Assembly (NCBI RefSeq): GCF_021654035.1 | Contig: NZ_JAJPDW010000001.1 | Span: forward strand, 1 to 64,000 | Source: Microbacterium aurantiacum | GTDB lineage: Bacteria > Actinomycetota > Actinomycetes > Actinomycetales > Microbacteriaceae | DNA length: 64,000 nt | Reading direction: 5' to 3' | Part shown: in pieces, positions 51,282 through 59,491 of the stretch | Layout: every line of letters starts with the position of its first letter | Position numbering within the stretch: the first letter of the stretch is position 1 | Notes under the pieces: generated by a model | Told to the model about the DNA's origin: nothing | Database searches by the model: none | Seen by the model: only the letters and a program-made list of their open reading frames with translations | Program-made: the position numbers and the translations under genes

Positions 51282-52247
51282 TCACGACTGATAGAGGGCG
51301 GCTACTTGTCGAGCTCGTTCGGTGAGAGCCTCGCGAAGGGTTTCTGGAGAGATGACTTGCGCATCGATGTCGAGTTGCCATATCGCCCAGACGGCGTGGC
51401 GTAGGTCCTCGAATGCCACGTCGAGGCGAAGCCACCCGTCAGGCTCTGGTTCTTCGACCCGAATCGCGCGTGCAGTATTCGACAATTCTTCTCGTCGCGA
51501 CGTTCTAACTCGGACGATCACAGGTATGTGGTTCTCGGAAAGGAACTGCGCGCTCCGTTCAGCCCAGACACGGTCGAGGTCGACTCGGGCCAGACGATCC
51601 GCTGCCTGGGGAAGCTGTTCGGCGCTCAGCATCCGCGACACACGGTAGGTCCGATCTTCTCCTGACTTTGCGGCGAGGAGGTAGGTGCGGCCGCGGACGG
51701 TGACGAGGCCGATCGGATCGACGGTGTGAGAGCGCGGTGGCTTGTCGGGGGCGGCGTACTCGAAGCGGAGTTTTCTGCCGGTGAGCACGGCTCGGCGGAC
51801 GTTGTTCATCACCCCGTCAGCCATGTCCTCAGAGATCGGCCGCCGTGAAAGCAGGTCGATCTCGGGTTCCACGAGGAAACGCTGGGCTGCATCGCCCACC
51901 GTCTCTCGGTGCGCCTCAGGTAATGCGTCGACGACCTTGCGCATAGCGGAGGCGAGTGGTGCGCTGAGCCCGAAAATCTTCTCACCACGTCTCGAGCCCG
52001 CGGTGAGTAGTGCGAGCGCTTCGTCGTGGTTGAGGCCGGTCAGTTCGGTTCGAAACCCGGGTAGCAGCGAGAAGCCGCCGTAACGGCCTCGGTCGGCGTA
52101 GATCGGGACACCAGCGGTGGAGAGGGCTTCCATGTCGCGCAGCACCGTGCGCGTGGACACCTCCAACTCTGCCGCGATCCCGTCCGCAGTCATGCGGCCC
52201 CGCTGGCGCAGTAGCAGCACCAGCGACACAAGCCGATCCGCACGCAT
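51282..52247 (-). CDS. WYL-domain transcriptional regulator (YafY/DeoR-like)
   Basis: The 321-residue protein starts at ATG 52247 after GAGGATG. It has an N-terminal winged helix (MRADRLVSLVLLLRQRGRMT, AELEVSTRTVLRDMEALSTA), a WYL domain near residues 140-215 (LRFEYAAPDKPPRSHTVDPI; GRTYLLAAKSGEDRTYRVSR) and a C-terminal WCX-type region. WYL regulators often bind nucleic-acid-like or metabolite ligands and control adjacent stress or defence genes. It is divergent from ridA, with a perfect inverted repeat at 52269-52287 just upstream of its start. It lies inside the ends of the IS481 element. Confidence 0.92.
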   Translation of the reverse strand: MRADRLVSLVLLLRQRGRMTADGIAAELEVSTRTVLRDMEALSTAGVPIYADRGRYGGFSLLPGFRTELTGLNHDEALALLTAGSRRGEKIFGLSAPLASAMRKVVDALPEAHRETVGDAAQRFLVEPEIDLLSRRPISEDMADGVMNNVRRAVLTGRKLRFEYAAPDKPPRSHTVDPIGLVTVRGRTYLLAAKSGEDRTYRVSRMLSAEQLPQAADRLARVDLDRVWAERSAQFLSENHIPVIVRVRTSRREELSNTARAIRVEEPEPDGWLRLDVAFEDLRHAVWAIWQLDIDAQVISPETLREALTERARQVAALYQS

Positions 52248-52268
52248 ACGGACATCCTCGCCGAGATA

Positions 52269-52287
52269 CACGACACAGGGTGTCGTG
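52269..52287. promoter_or_regulatory. WYL-regulator operator, 19-bp inverted repeat
   Basis: CACGACACAGGGTGTCGTG has perfect 8-bp arms around AGG. It lies 22 bp upstream of the WYL start and 85 bp upstream of ridA in the divergent gap. A second, smaller inverted repeat (CGCCGAC / GTCGGCG, 52333-52350) sits in the ridA leader and may fold in the RNA. Confidence 0.75.
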
Positions 52288-52371
52288 ATTCATCGAGAGA
52301 GTTGTAGCCGAGCGTCAGTCACGGCGCTCATACGCCGACGGACGTCGGCGGTAGAACCGAATGGAGTGGCA

Positions 52372-52767
52372 ATGGAACGGACAGCAGTCAACCCGGTGAC
52401 GTGGTCTCAGGAGATGGGTTTCAACCAGGGCGAGGCCGTATCCGGGGAGACGCGAACGCTGTACATCTCGGGTCAGACCGCGATGAGCGCGGACGGCCGA
52501 CCTGAACACGATGGCGATATGGCCGCACAACTCGCTCTGGCGGTCGACAACCTTGAAGCCGTCCTCACGGCGGCCGAGATGTCTCTGTCCAACCTGGTCC
52601 GCCTCAACGTGTACACCACCGACGTCGACGCTCTGTTCCCGCACTACGGGGTGCTCGCGGGAAAGCTCGGAGCCGCTGGAGTAGCGCCGACCACAACGAT
52701 GCTCGAGGTCACCCGCCTTGCCATCCCCGGACAGCTGATCGAGCTCGAAGGAACAGCCGTCGCGTAG
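52372..52767 (+). CDS. RidA-family protein
   Basis: The 131-residue protein belongs to the RidA/YjgF/YER057c family, whose archetype hydrolyses reactive enamine/imine intermediates. Features are YISGQTAMSADGRPEHDGDM, DNLEAVLTAAEMSLSNLVRL and TTTMLEVTRLAIPGQLIELE; the usual catalytic Arg of the archetype near the C-terminal strand is read here as Thr-Arg in EVTRLA, so activity is plausible. ATG 52372 follows GGAG. The gene is divergent from the WYL regulator and ends in a hairpin. Confidence 0.9.
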   Translation: MERTAVNPVTWSQEMGFNQGEAVSGETRTLYISGQTAMSADGRPEHDGDMAAQLALAVDNLEAVLTAAEMSLSNLVRLNVYTTDVDALFPHYGVLAGKLGAAGVAPTTTMLEVTRLAIPGQLIELEGTAVA

Positions 52768-52789
52768 CGGCATCAGCACCCTCTCTCAG

Positions 52790-52821
52790 AGACGGCCAGT
52801 GGCGAACGCCGCTGGCCGTCT
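52790..52821 (+). terminator. ridA terminator hairpin
   Basis: AGACGGCCAG (52790-52799) pairs perfectly with CTGGCCGTCT (52812-52821); inside it GGCG and CGCC pair again around AA. The structure separates ridA from the transposase gene, which begins 19 bp later. Confidence 0.8.
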
Positions 52822-52840
52822 CGACAACGGAAGAAGAAAA

Positions 52841-53827
52841 GTGCCCCACGCGAACGCGGCGCTAACGCCCCGTCACCGATTGAAAGTAGCCCGCCTGGTC
52901 GTTGATGAGGGCTGGCCGATAAGTGAAGTCGCCGCGCGTTTTCAAGTCGCCTGGCCTACCGTCAAGCGGTGGGCCGATCGTTACCGTGCCGGCGAGACGA
53001 TGCAGGATCGATCCTCACGGCCGAGAAACTCGCCCGGCAGAACGAGTCAGAAGGTGACGAAGCGATGCCTGAGTCTCCGAGTGAGATTGCGAGAGGGGCC
53101 GATCCAGCTCGCTGCGCGGCTTGGAATCGCGCCGTCCACCGTGCACCGCATCCTGACCAGCGCAGGCTTGAACAGGCTCTCCTATGTCGACCGTGCGACC
53201 GGAGAGCCGATCCGCAGGTACGAGCGCCCTTACCCAGGATCGCTGGTGCACGTAGACGTGAAGAAGATCGGCAACATCCCCGACGGCGGGGGCTGGCGCT
53301 ACGTCGGCCGCCAGCAAGGCGAGAAGAACCGCGCCGCCACCCCAGACAAGGCACGCAACCGGTACGGCGGCCCAAAGCTCGGTTATGCCTTCGTGCACAC
53401 CGTCATCGATGACCACTCCCGAGTGGCGTACACCGAAGTCAGAGACGATGAAACAGCGATGACTGCCGTCGACGTACTGCAGCGCGCTGTGGCGTGGTTC
53501 GCCAGCCGCGGAGTCACCATCGAGCGGGTTCTGTCAGACAACGGCGGCGCGTACCGGTCCGGCCTGTGGAGCGATACGTGCGAGGCGCTCAGGATCGTCC
53601 CGAAACGGACACGCCCGTATCGGCCGCAAACGAACGGCAAGGTTGAGCGGTTCCACCGCACGATGGCCGACGGGTGGGCCTATGCCCGCTGCTACCTCAG
53701 CGAGCAGGAACGCCGGGACGCGCTATCCGGGTGGCTCCACCACTACAACCAGCACCGCCCGCACACAGCCTGCGGGAACCGACCGCCCATGTCTCGATTG
53801 ATCAACGTCCCCGACCAGTACAGCTAG
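52841..53827 (+). CDS. IS481-family transposase, intact
   Basis: The 328-residue enzyme starts at GTG 52841 (VPHANAALTPRHRLKVARLV). It has an N-terminal helix-turn-helix (WPISEVAARFQVAWPTVKRW), a second DNA-binding helix region, and a DDE integrase core: SLVHVDVKKIG gives the first Asp, VLSDNGGAYRSG the second, and TNGKVERFHRTMADGW the Glu. There is no frameshift or internal stop. It ends INVPDQYS, encoded by the right end itself. It should mobilise the whole segment between the matching ends. Confidence 0.95.
   Translation: MPHANAALTPRHRLKVARLVVDEGWPISEVAARFQVAWPTVKRWADRYRAGETMQDRSSRPRNSPGRTSQKVTKRCLSLRVRLREGPIQLAARLGIAPSTVHRILTSAGLNRLSYVDRATGEPIRRYERPYPGSLVHVDVKKIGNIPDGGGWRYVGRQQGEKNRAATPDKARNRYGGPKLGYAFVHTVIDDHSRVAYTEVRDDETAMTAVDVLQRAVAWFASRGVTIERVLSDNGGAYRSGLWSDTCEALRIVPKRTRPYRPQTNGKVERFHRTMADGWAYARCYLSEQERRDALSGWLHHYNQHRPHTACGNRPPMSRLINVPDQYS
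53795..53822 (-). repeat. IS481 right terminal inverted repeat
   Basis: Read on the minus strand from 53822 it begins TGTACTGGTC. It encodes the C-terminus of the transposase (INVPDQY), whose stop codon lies just beyond the element in the flank. Confidence 0.85.
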
Positions 53828-53922
53828 AGGCGCCGCGTCGTTCGCAGGCCGGCCCGGGCCCATCCCGCCAAACGACCTCACCTGCGGGCGTCAGTGGGAG
53901 GCCACCAAGTAGCCCGAGCAGG

Positions 53923-56900
53923 TCAGGCGACGTTAGACGCGATTGCCGTCGCGCGGATGTCTCGCAGCGTGCGGACCAGGGCGTCGACGTCTGCATCGGG
54001 GAAGATCATGTCGGGACCCGTCGGGGCGTGGTCGGTGTACGGCGGTTCGAAGAGCCGGCCGGGGTCCATGACGCCGTTGCGGGTGAGTTCGTCGACGATG
54101 AGATTCACGAACCGGAGCTGGTCGACAGTGAACTTGGTGTCGTCCAGGTAGTTCTCGAAGGCTTCGATCGCGGCGGACCGGTCGAGTCCCACGAGGCTGC
54201 GGATGAAGATTCCGAGGCCGCCGTTCTGCTCTGCCGCCCATTCGATGTCGATGGGGCCGGCGCCGGCGTCCACGAGCATGCTCTGCAGCTCCGACAGGTC
54301 GCTCGGGGTGAGGGGCCGGTTGCGGCGGAGGCGCTGGAGGGCGAGGTTGTCGAGGTGCTGGCGGAGGTAGGCCTCGGCCTTGGACCGGAAGCGTTCGAAG
54401 TTCGTGCCCGGGGTGGTGTGCGGGAGGTCGATCTCGACGCCGTCGCCGAGAGTGTCTTCGAAGTCGGTGTAGACGGGGTTTCGGGTGGTCTTCTCGATGA
54501 ACCGCACCAGACCCCGGATCCGGAACCTGGCGAGTTCCAGCATGGGGAGAGTGACGTCTACCCACCACTCGTCGCCGGCGACCGCCTCCAGGAGCACCGC
54601 CTGCTCGGCGACTGAAGGGATGGTCGTCTTGGCAAGGACGGCACCGGCGATCTGCTGGACGCGTTCGCGGATCCGCTCTGCGACGACCGCGTCGCCTTCG
54701 AGCTGCGCGAGCTGTCGGCGGAGGATCAGCAGGTCGAACCGCTTCGCTTCCTCGTCGTCGTCCCTCACCGAGGACGGCAGCCCGGCGAGGTGCAGCATAC
54801 GCTCCGTCTTGTTGGGGGTGAACTGCTGCCACGCGTCGAGTTCGGCGAACTCCTCGACGGCTGCGCGGTACGGGCGGACGACGAAGTTGTCGAGATTCAT
54901 CCCCGCGACGATCCCGTGCAGTACGGAGGTGGTGGCCGACCGCAGCTCGGGTTCAGCGTCGCCGAGCGCGGTCACGAGGCCGAGGCGCGCTTCGAACAGC
55001 CGCTGGGACAGTGACTTCTGGGTGGAGCCCTGGGTGCCTGGGAGGTCCTGGCTGAAGTATTCCAGGTTGCCGCAGAAATCGAAGACGAGGAAGTCCTTCT
55101 TGTCCTCGCCGGGGCCGAACAGGTCGGGGCACAGGCGTGTGCCGCGGCCGATCATCTGCCAGAACTTCGACTTCGACCGCACCATCTTGAAGAAAACGAG
55201 GTTGACGACCTCGGGCACGTCGATGCCGGTGTCGAGCATGTCGACGCTGATCGCGATGTGGGGAGCTTTGTCGGCGATGGAGAAGTCGTCAATGAGGGAC
55301 TGCGCGTACGGGGTGCCGTGGGTGATGACACGGGCGAAGTGTCCGGCGTCCTCGGGGTAGGCGAGGTTGAACCGCTTCTCGATGAACTCGACGTGCTTCT
55401 GGTTCTTCGCGAAGATGATCGTCTTGCCGAGCCGGTCACCGCCGGCGACCTTGTACCCGCGCACCATCAGCGTCTCGAGGACTTTGTCGACGGTGTCTTC
55501 GTTGAACAGGAACCGGTTGATCTCCTCGGCGCCGACTTCATCCGGCGGGCCGTCCTCGCCCCAGTCGAGGGTGTCCCACTGGTCTTTCTCCTCTTCGCTG
55601 AGGTCGTCGTACCGGATGCCGGTGCGCAGGAATCCACCTTCGAAGCTGACACCGCGTGGGGGGACGAGGTAGCCCTCGCTGACGGCTTCTTCGAGGGAGT
55701 AGTTGTCGGTGGGGACGCCGTCTTCGAGGTGGAACAGCCGGTAGGTGTTGTGGTCGACCTCGTCCTTCGGGGTGGCGGTGAGGCCGATGAGCATGGCATC
55801 GAAGTAGTCGAAGATCGCCCCGTACTTCGCGTACACGGAGCGGTGCGCTTCGTCGATAACGATCAGGTCGAAGTAGCCGGGCCCGAACCGGCGCAGGTCG
55901 TCGTCGACCTCGTTGATCAGGTTCATCATCGTCGGGTACGTCGACACGTACACCCGCCCGTCGGTGACCTTCTCCGTCAGCAGGTTCACCGTCGTCGAAC
56001 CGGGCAGGTGCGCCTTGAACGCGTTGGCAGCCTGGTTGACCAGCGCCTGCCGGTCAGCAAGGAACAGCACCCGCTTGACCCAGTTCGCCTTCTGCAGCAG
56101 ATCGACCAGCGCGATCGTCGTGCGTGTCTTCCCCGACCCGGTCGCCATCACCAGCAGCGCCTCACGCTGCTTCCGGTCGAACGCGTCCGCGACCGCCTTG
56201 ATCGCACGCGCCTGATACGGGCGGCCAGCGATGTCCGTGTTCACCGTCTGCGCCGACAACGGCAGCTTGGTGTGGCGGCGCTGGATCAGCAACTCCAGCT
56301 CGTCACGGGTGTAGAACCCCTGGATCTCGCGGGGCGGGTACCCGCCGGCGTCATCCCAGATCCGGTGCACATACCCGTTGGTGTAGAAGATCACCGGGCG
56401 ACGACCAAACTCGCGCTCCAGGCAGTCCGCGTACAGCTTCGCCTGCTGCTGACCGACCTCCGGGGAGTTCGACGTCCGCTTCGCTTCGATGACCGCCAGC
56501 GGCAACCCATCGGCGCCCCACAGCACGTAATCCACGAACCCCCTGCCCTCGGCGTTCGGCATGCCGTGGACTTCGTACTCGCGGTCCCGGTCCTGGTCGA
56601 GCGGCCACCCCGCTTCACGCAGCAGCACGTCGATGAACAGATCACGTGCGGCGGCTTCGTCGTAGTCGTGCGTGTCCGGGGCCACCGCGGCCTGGGCGGC
56701 GGCGATCTGCTTCTTCAGTTCCGTGATCTCGGCATCGCGCGCGGCCAGCCGGTCATCGCGCTCGGCCAGCTCTCGGGCGTGGGCCTCGTCCTGCTCCTGG
56801 AACTTCTTCGCGAGCCGAGCGACCTCCTCGCGAGACAGCGGCGCGGCCCTGGCTGCCAGCGTCGGGTCGAACTGCTTCTGCAGCGGCACCACGTCCGGGC

Positions 56901-57273
56901 GCGGCGAGTGGTGGTACGAGGCCCACACGACGACATGGAACAGTTCCTGAAGCACCGCGAGGGACACGTCGGCGCGGATCTGCCGGTTGTCGTGGACGGC
57001 CGTGTTCGCGATGCGTCGGATCGCGTTCAGCTTCTGGGTGATCGCTGCCGGCACCACACTTTTGAACTCGGCATCGCCCATCTTCGCGGCGAGGTCGTCA
57101 CGGTACGGCACCCGCAGAGACAGCACGTCGTAGAGATAGTCGACAAGACGCTCCACCACGCGGCGGCTGTAGAAGCACGCGGAACGCGGGTCGGAAGCTA
57201 AATACGACTCCGCGTGCACGCAGTCATCGTGCAGCGGCGGCAACGCCTGGCGCACGAAGTCGAAGTTCCCCAT
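53923..57273 (-). CDS. hsdR: type I restriction enzyme R subunit with N-terminal DUF4145-like domain
   Basis: The 1116-residue motor-nuclease has a DUF4145-like domain (about 1-125: ARESYLASDPRSACF-type start, HDDCVHAESYLASDPRSACF), a coiled coil (150-195), then the HsdR nuclease site with Asp248, Glu263 and Lys265 in FVDYVLWGADGLPLAVIEAK. The helicase follows: ATGSGKTRT (377-385), DEAH (474-477), LTATPK (498-503), IFAKNQKHVEFIEKRFNLAY and IGRGTRLCPDLFG. The C-terminal region resembles EcoEI-type R subunits. It is last in the operon, 10 bp after the DUF91 nuclease gene. Confidence 0.95.
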   Translation of the reverse strand: MGNFDFVRQALPPLHDDCVHAESYLASDPRSACFYSRRVVERLVDYLYDVLSLRVPYRDDLAAKMGDAEFKSVVPAAITQKLNAIRRIANTAVHDNRQIRADVSLAVLQELFHVVVWASYHHSPRPDVVPLQKQFDPTLAARAAPLSREEVARLAKKFQEQDEAHARELAERDDRLAARDAEITELKKQIAAAQAAVAPDTHDYDEAAARDLFIDVLLREAGWPLDQDRDREYEVHGMPNAEGRGFVDYVLWGADGLPLAVIEAKRTSNSPEVGQQQAKLYADCLEREFGRRPVIFYTNGYVHRIWDDAGGYPPREIQGFYTRDELELLIQRRHTKLPLSAQTVNTDIAGRPYQARAIKAVADAFDRKQREALLVMATGSGKTRTTIALVDLLQKANWVKRVLFLADRQALVNQAANAFKAHLPGSTTVNLLTEKVTDGRVYVSTYPTMMNLINEVDDDLRRFGPGYFDLIVIDEAHRSVYAKYGAIFDYFDAMLIGLTATPKDEVDHNTYRLFHLEDGVPTDNYSLEEAVSEGYLVPPRGVSFEGGFLRTGIRYDDLSEEEKDQWDTLDWGEDGPPDEVGAEEINRFLFNEDTVDKVLETLMVRGYKVAGGDRLGKTIIFAKNQKHVEFIEKRFNLAYPEDAGHFARVITHGTPYAQSLIDDFSIADKAPHIAISVDMLDTGIDVPEVVNLVFFKMVRSKSKFWQMIGRGTRLCPDLFGPGEDKKDFLVFDFCGNLEYFSQDLPGTQGSTQKSLSQRLFEARLGLVTALGDAEPELRSATTSVLHGIVAGMNLDNFVVRPYRAAVEEFAELDAWQQFTPNKTERMLHLAGLPSSVRDDDEEAKRFDLLILRRQLAQLEGDAVVAERIRERVQQIAGAVLAKTTIPSVAEQAVLLEAVAGDEWWVDVTLPMLELARFRIRGLVRFIEKTTRNPVYTDFEDTLGDGVEIDLPHTTPGTNFERFRSKAEAYLRQHLDNLALQRLRRNRPLTPSDLSELQSMLVDAGAGPIDIEWAAEQNGGLGIFIRSLVGLDRSAAIEAFENYLDDTKFTVDQLRFVNLIVDELTRNGVMDPGRLFEPPYTDHAPTGPDMIFPDADVDALVRTLRDIRATAIASNVA

Positions 57274-57283
57274 GGGGAAGAAC

Positions 57284-58345
57284 CTACTGGTCGTCGTGAA
57301 TGCCGAAACGATCGGCGAGCCGGTCGAGAGTGAACTCCTGCCGCAGCTTGCAGGCACTGTTCTGGTTCGCGAACAGACCCTTCTCGCGGTAGGCCTCACT
57401 CACCGGGACCGTCCTGATCCACGACACCGGCACCACCCATTCGTCATCGTCGTCATCGGCGGCGTCAGCGTGGTCGTACGAGCCACGCAGCGACTGCGCC
57501 GCGAGAGGCACCGCCGCACCGTCCACGGTGACCCGGGCGTCGGCGAACCGAGCGGCTGGACCGGTCGTCCTGCCCACGCCCACGTACCCGGTCTGCGGAA
57601 TGTAGACCCAGATGCGTGCACCCTCGGGGACGGCGCGGATGGTCTGCGTGTAGAACTTGCCCCCGCCGGCCGAGACGAAGCCGAACCGGCGAGCGTCTTC
57701 CCACGACCGGTCACCACCGAACGACACGTACCAGTCGACACCGTTCCACGGGGCACGCTTCGACGTCGACTTCACCTTCGCCGCGGCGGGAGCATCGACG
57801 GACGTGGCGAGCCACGACCGCGCCAGGTACCGCCGGTCGTCATCCTCGATGTACGTGAAGAACACCGCGTTGATCGGCACGCCGAAGCTCCGCAGGTATG
57901 TGACGATCCGCTCGGAACTCGCATCGAGAGCCGAGGCGACGACGGTTAGCTGCAGCTCAGAGTTCAGCTCGTCGGGCGGTGCCGATCCGAAGACCTCCTC
58001 GAACGCGCTCTCGAACGGCTGGCTGAGGTACTTCTCCGCGATATCGATCACATCGTCGCGCGAGAGCATCGACACCCACGATCCGTAATCGAGCACCTGC
58101 GCCACGACCTCGCGCGGCGTCTTATCCCGCTTCAGTTCCAGCACATGTAGGTTTCCGTCGCCGTCAACAGCAAGAAGGTCCAACCGCTTGCCATACGGAG
58201 TCGGGACTTCGCTACCGATCACCAGCAGCGGGATTCCAAGCAGCGACGGGTCTTTCCTCAGGAACTGGTGGAGCTCGTTCTCCGTCGGCAGCGCAGCCGG
58301 CGACATCGGTCGCGGCGTCGCCCCGTCGATCCGCCACATCCTCAT
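57284..58345 (-). CDS. DUF91/NucS-like PD-(D/E)XK nuclease embedded in the RM operon
   Basis: The 353-residue protein has a nuclease core near its N-terminus: RLDLLAVDGDGNLHVLELKR supplies Asp56, Glu70 and Lys72, with VAQVLDYGSWV following. This is the DUF91/NucS C-terminal arrangement. The rest is different: a middle helical region, then about 150 residues with GVDWYVSFGGDRSWEDARRF and ARIWVYIPQTGYVGVGRTTG, which looks like an EVE/PUA-like modified-base-reading fold. ATG 58345 is chosen over GTG 58357. It sits 15 bp after hsdS and 10 bp before hsdR, so it is produced with them. Confidence 0.85.
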   Translation of the reverse strand: MRMWRIDGATPRPMSPAALPTENELHQFLRKDPSLLGIPLLVIGSEVPTPYGKRLDLLAVDGDGNLHVLELKRDKTPREVVAQVLDYGSWVSMLSRDDVIDIAEKYLSQPFESAFEEVFGSAPPDELNSELQLTVVASALDASSERIVTYLRSFGVPINAVFFTYIEDDDRRYLARSWLATSVDAPAAAKVKSTSKRAPWNGVDWYVSFGGDRSWEDARRFGFVSAGGGKFYTQTIRAVPEGARIWVYIPQTGYVGVGRTTGPAARFADARVTVDGAAVPLAAQSLRGSYDHADAADDDDDEWVVPVSWIRTVPVSEAYREKGLFANQNSACKLRQEFTLDRLADRFGIHDDQ

Positions 58346-58360
58346 CTCAACCGGCACCGG

Positions 58361-59491
58361 TCACAGCTCCCCTCGGAATGCACGCGACTGAAGCGACGCG
58401 AATAGCCCATCGTCGGCGGCTAGAGCTTGAGAAGAGAGGTCCCGGCTGCGGCTACTCCGCGCGGCCCGTTCGGCGAAGGCACGTTGGACGTCGAGGCTCG
58501 GTACAGGAATGCGAAGAGCGCGCAACTCTTTCACATTCAGATGCTGAGCGGTCGAGCCGACCATCGACTTCGCGATCCGCGTCGGCTCCAGCGCCGTGAG
58601 CAGACATGAGAGCGCCCATTCGGGGAGCAGAGCGTCCGGCCTGGGCCGTACCTGCACAAGTCTCTGACCCATGCACACACGCATGTCGGCGCGCACGATG
58701 GCAGCAATACCGACGGTTCCCTCGCGGCTGAGAACTATGTCCCCGGCGCGCGCGCCGCCACCCTTTGAGCGGATGACGTACTGCTCCTCGTCGACAAAGC
58801 GCGTGTCACTCCAATCCCAGTCGCCTACCGTGAGGTTCGAGGTGCGCAGGCACACAACGCCTTGTTTCGTCCACTTCGGCGTGGAATGGGGGCAGTCCCA
58901 GATCTCGGCGACGTCTGCGAGCGCGATTGACGTACATTGCGATGCCGAACGAATCTCGGCGAATAGCGCGGGGGTAACGTCTTCAAGTTGAGCAAGAACC
59001 CGGCGTCGCTTGGCGCGGATCGCGTCGGCGCGGTCGAGGATCGCGGCAACCCGCCGCTGCTCCTCCAGCGATGGCAACGGGATTGGAAAGGTCGCCAACA
59101 CGTCCGGGCTTAGGCGAGGCAGGTTCGCCCCGGACGTGCGTGATGCGGCGTAGTCGACCATGGCCGGCTGGGAGAGGAAATGGGCCAAGTAGTTCCTGTC
59201 CAGTTGGGAGCCAGGGAGAATAGGCAAGATGTCGGTGCTGCATACGCCCGCGAAACTTGGTCGACTGATCTTCCCGAGATTCGGGCGAAGCTTGCCGAAC
59301 AGCACATGCTCAGGCGTAAACAGGAACTTTGTGCTCGCAAGCTCGGCTTCCCCGACTGTGCTGCGGCCAGCGATGCGTCCGCCTCGCTCGATGTGCTCCA
59401 GACCGAGGTAAGGGGTCTGCGGGGCCAACGTCCTGGGATCGACTGCTCGACGCTCGATCGTGGCGACTGAATTCAACTCCACCATCTTCAT
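58361..59491 (-). CDS. hsdS: type I restriction-modification specificity subunit S
   Basis: The 376-residue protein has two target-recognition halves separated by a long helix. The first ends LPSLEEQRRVAAILDRADAI, followed by the coiled spacer RAKRRRVLAQLEDVTPALFA; the second ends VPSLDVQRAFAERAARSSRS. GANLPRLSPDVLATFPIPLP and GSTAQHLNVKELRALRIPVP are the matching conserved blocks. It recognises a bipartite DNA sequence. Its ATG overlaps the hsdM stop (ATGA). Confidence 0.95.
   Translation of the reverse strand: MKMVELNSVATIERRAVDPRTLAPQTPYLGLEHIERGGRIAGRSTVGEAELASTKFLFTPEHVLFGKLRPNLGKISRPSFAGVCSTDILPILPGSQLDRNYLAHFLSQPAMVDYAASRTSGANLPRLSPDVLATFPIPLPSLEEQRRVAAILDRADAIRAKRRRVLAQLEDVTPALFAEIRSASQCTSIALADVAEIWDCPHSTPKWTKQGVVCLRTSNLTVGDWDWSDTRFVDEEQYVIRSKGGGARAGDIVLSREGTVGIAAIVRADMRVCMGQRLVQVRPRPDALLPEWALSCLLTALEPTRIAKSMVGSTAQHLNVKELRALRIPVPSLDVQRAFAERAARSSRSRDLSSQALAADDGLFASLQSRAFRGEL

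Larger units (their letters stand above)
51221..53822 (+). mobile_element. IS481-family element carrying a WYL regulator and RidA as passengers
   Basis: The left end (51221-51248) and right end (53795-53822) are inverted copies: both read TGTACTG, one variable base, then TCGGGGACGTTGATC from the outside in. The flanks are GCTAGG on the left (51215-51220) and GCTAGA on the right (53823-53828), a near-perfect 6-bp target duplication. Inside are three genes: WYL regulator (-), ridA (+) and an intact DDE transposase (+). No second left end lies directly before the transposase. The 2.6-kb length is more than double a usual IS481 element, so the two other genes are passengers. An alternative is a solo end left by another copy. 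Confidence 0.72.
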
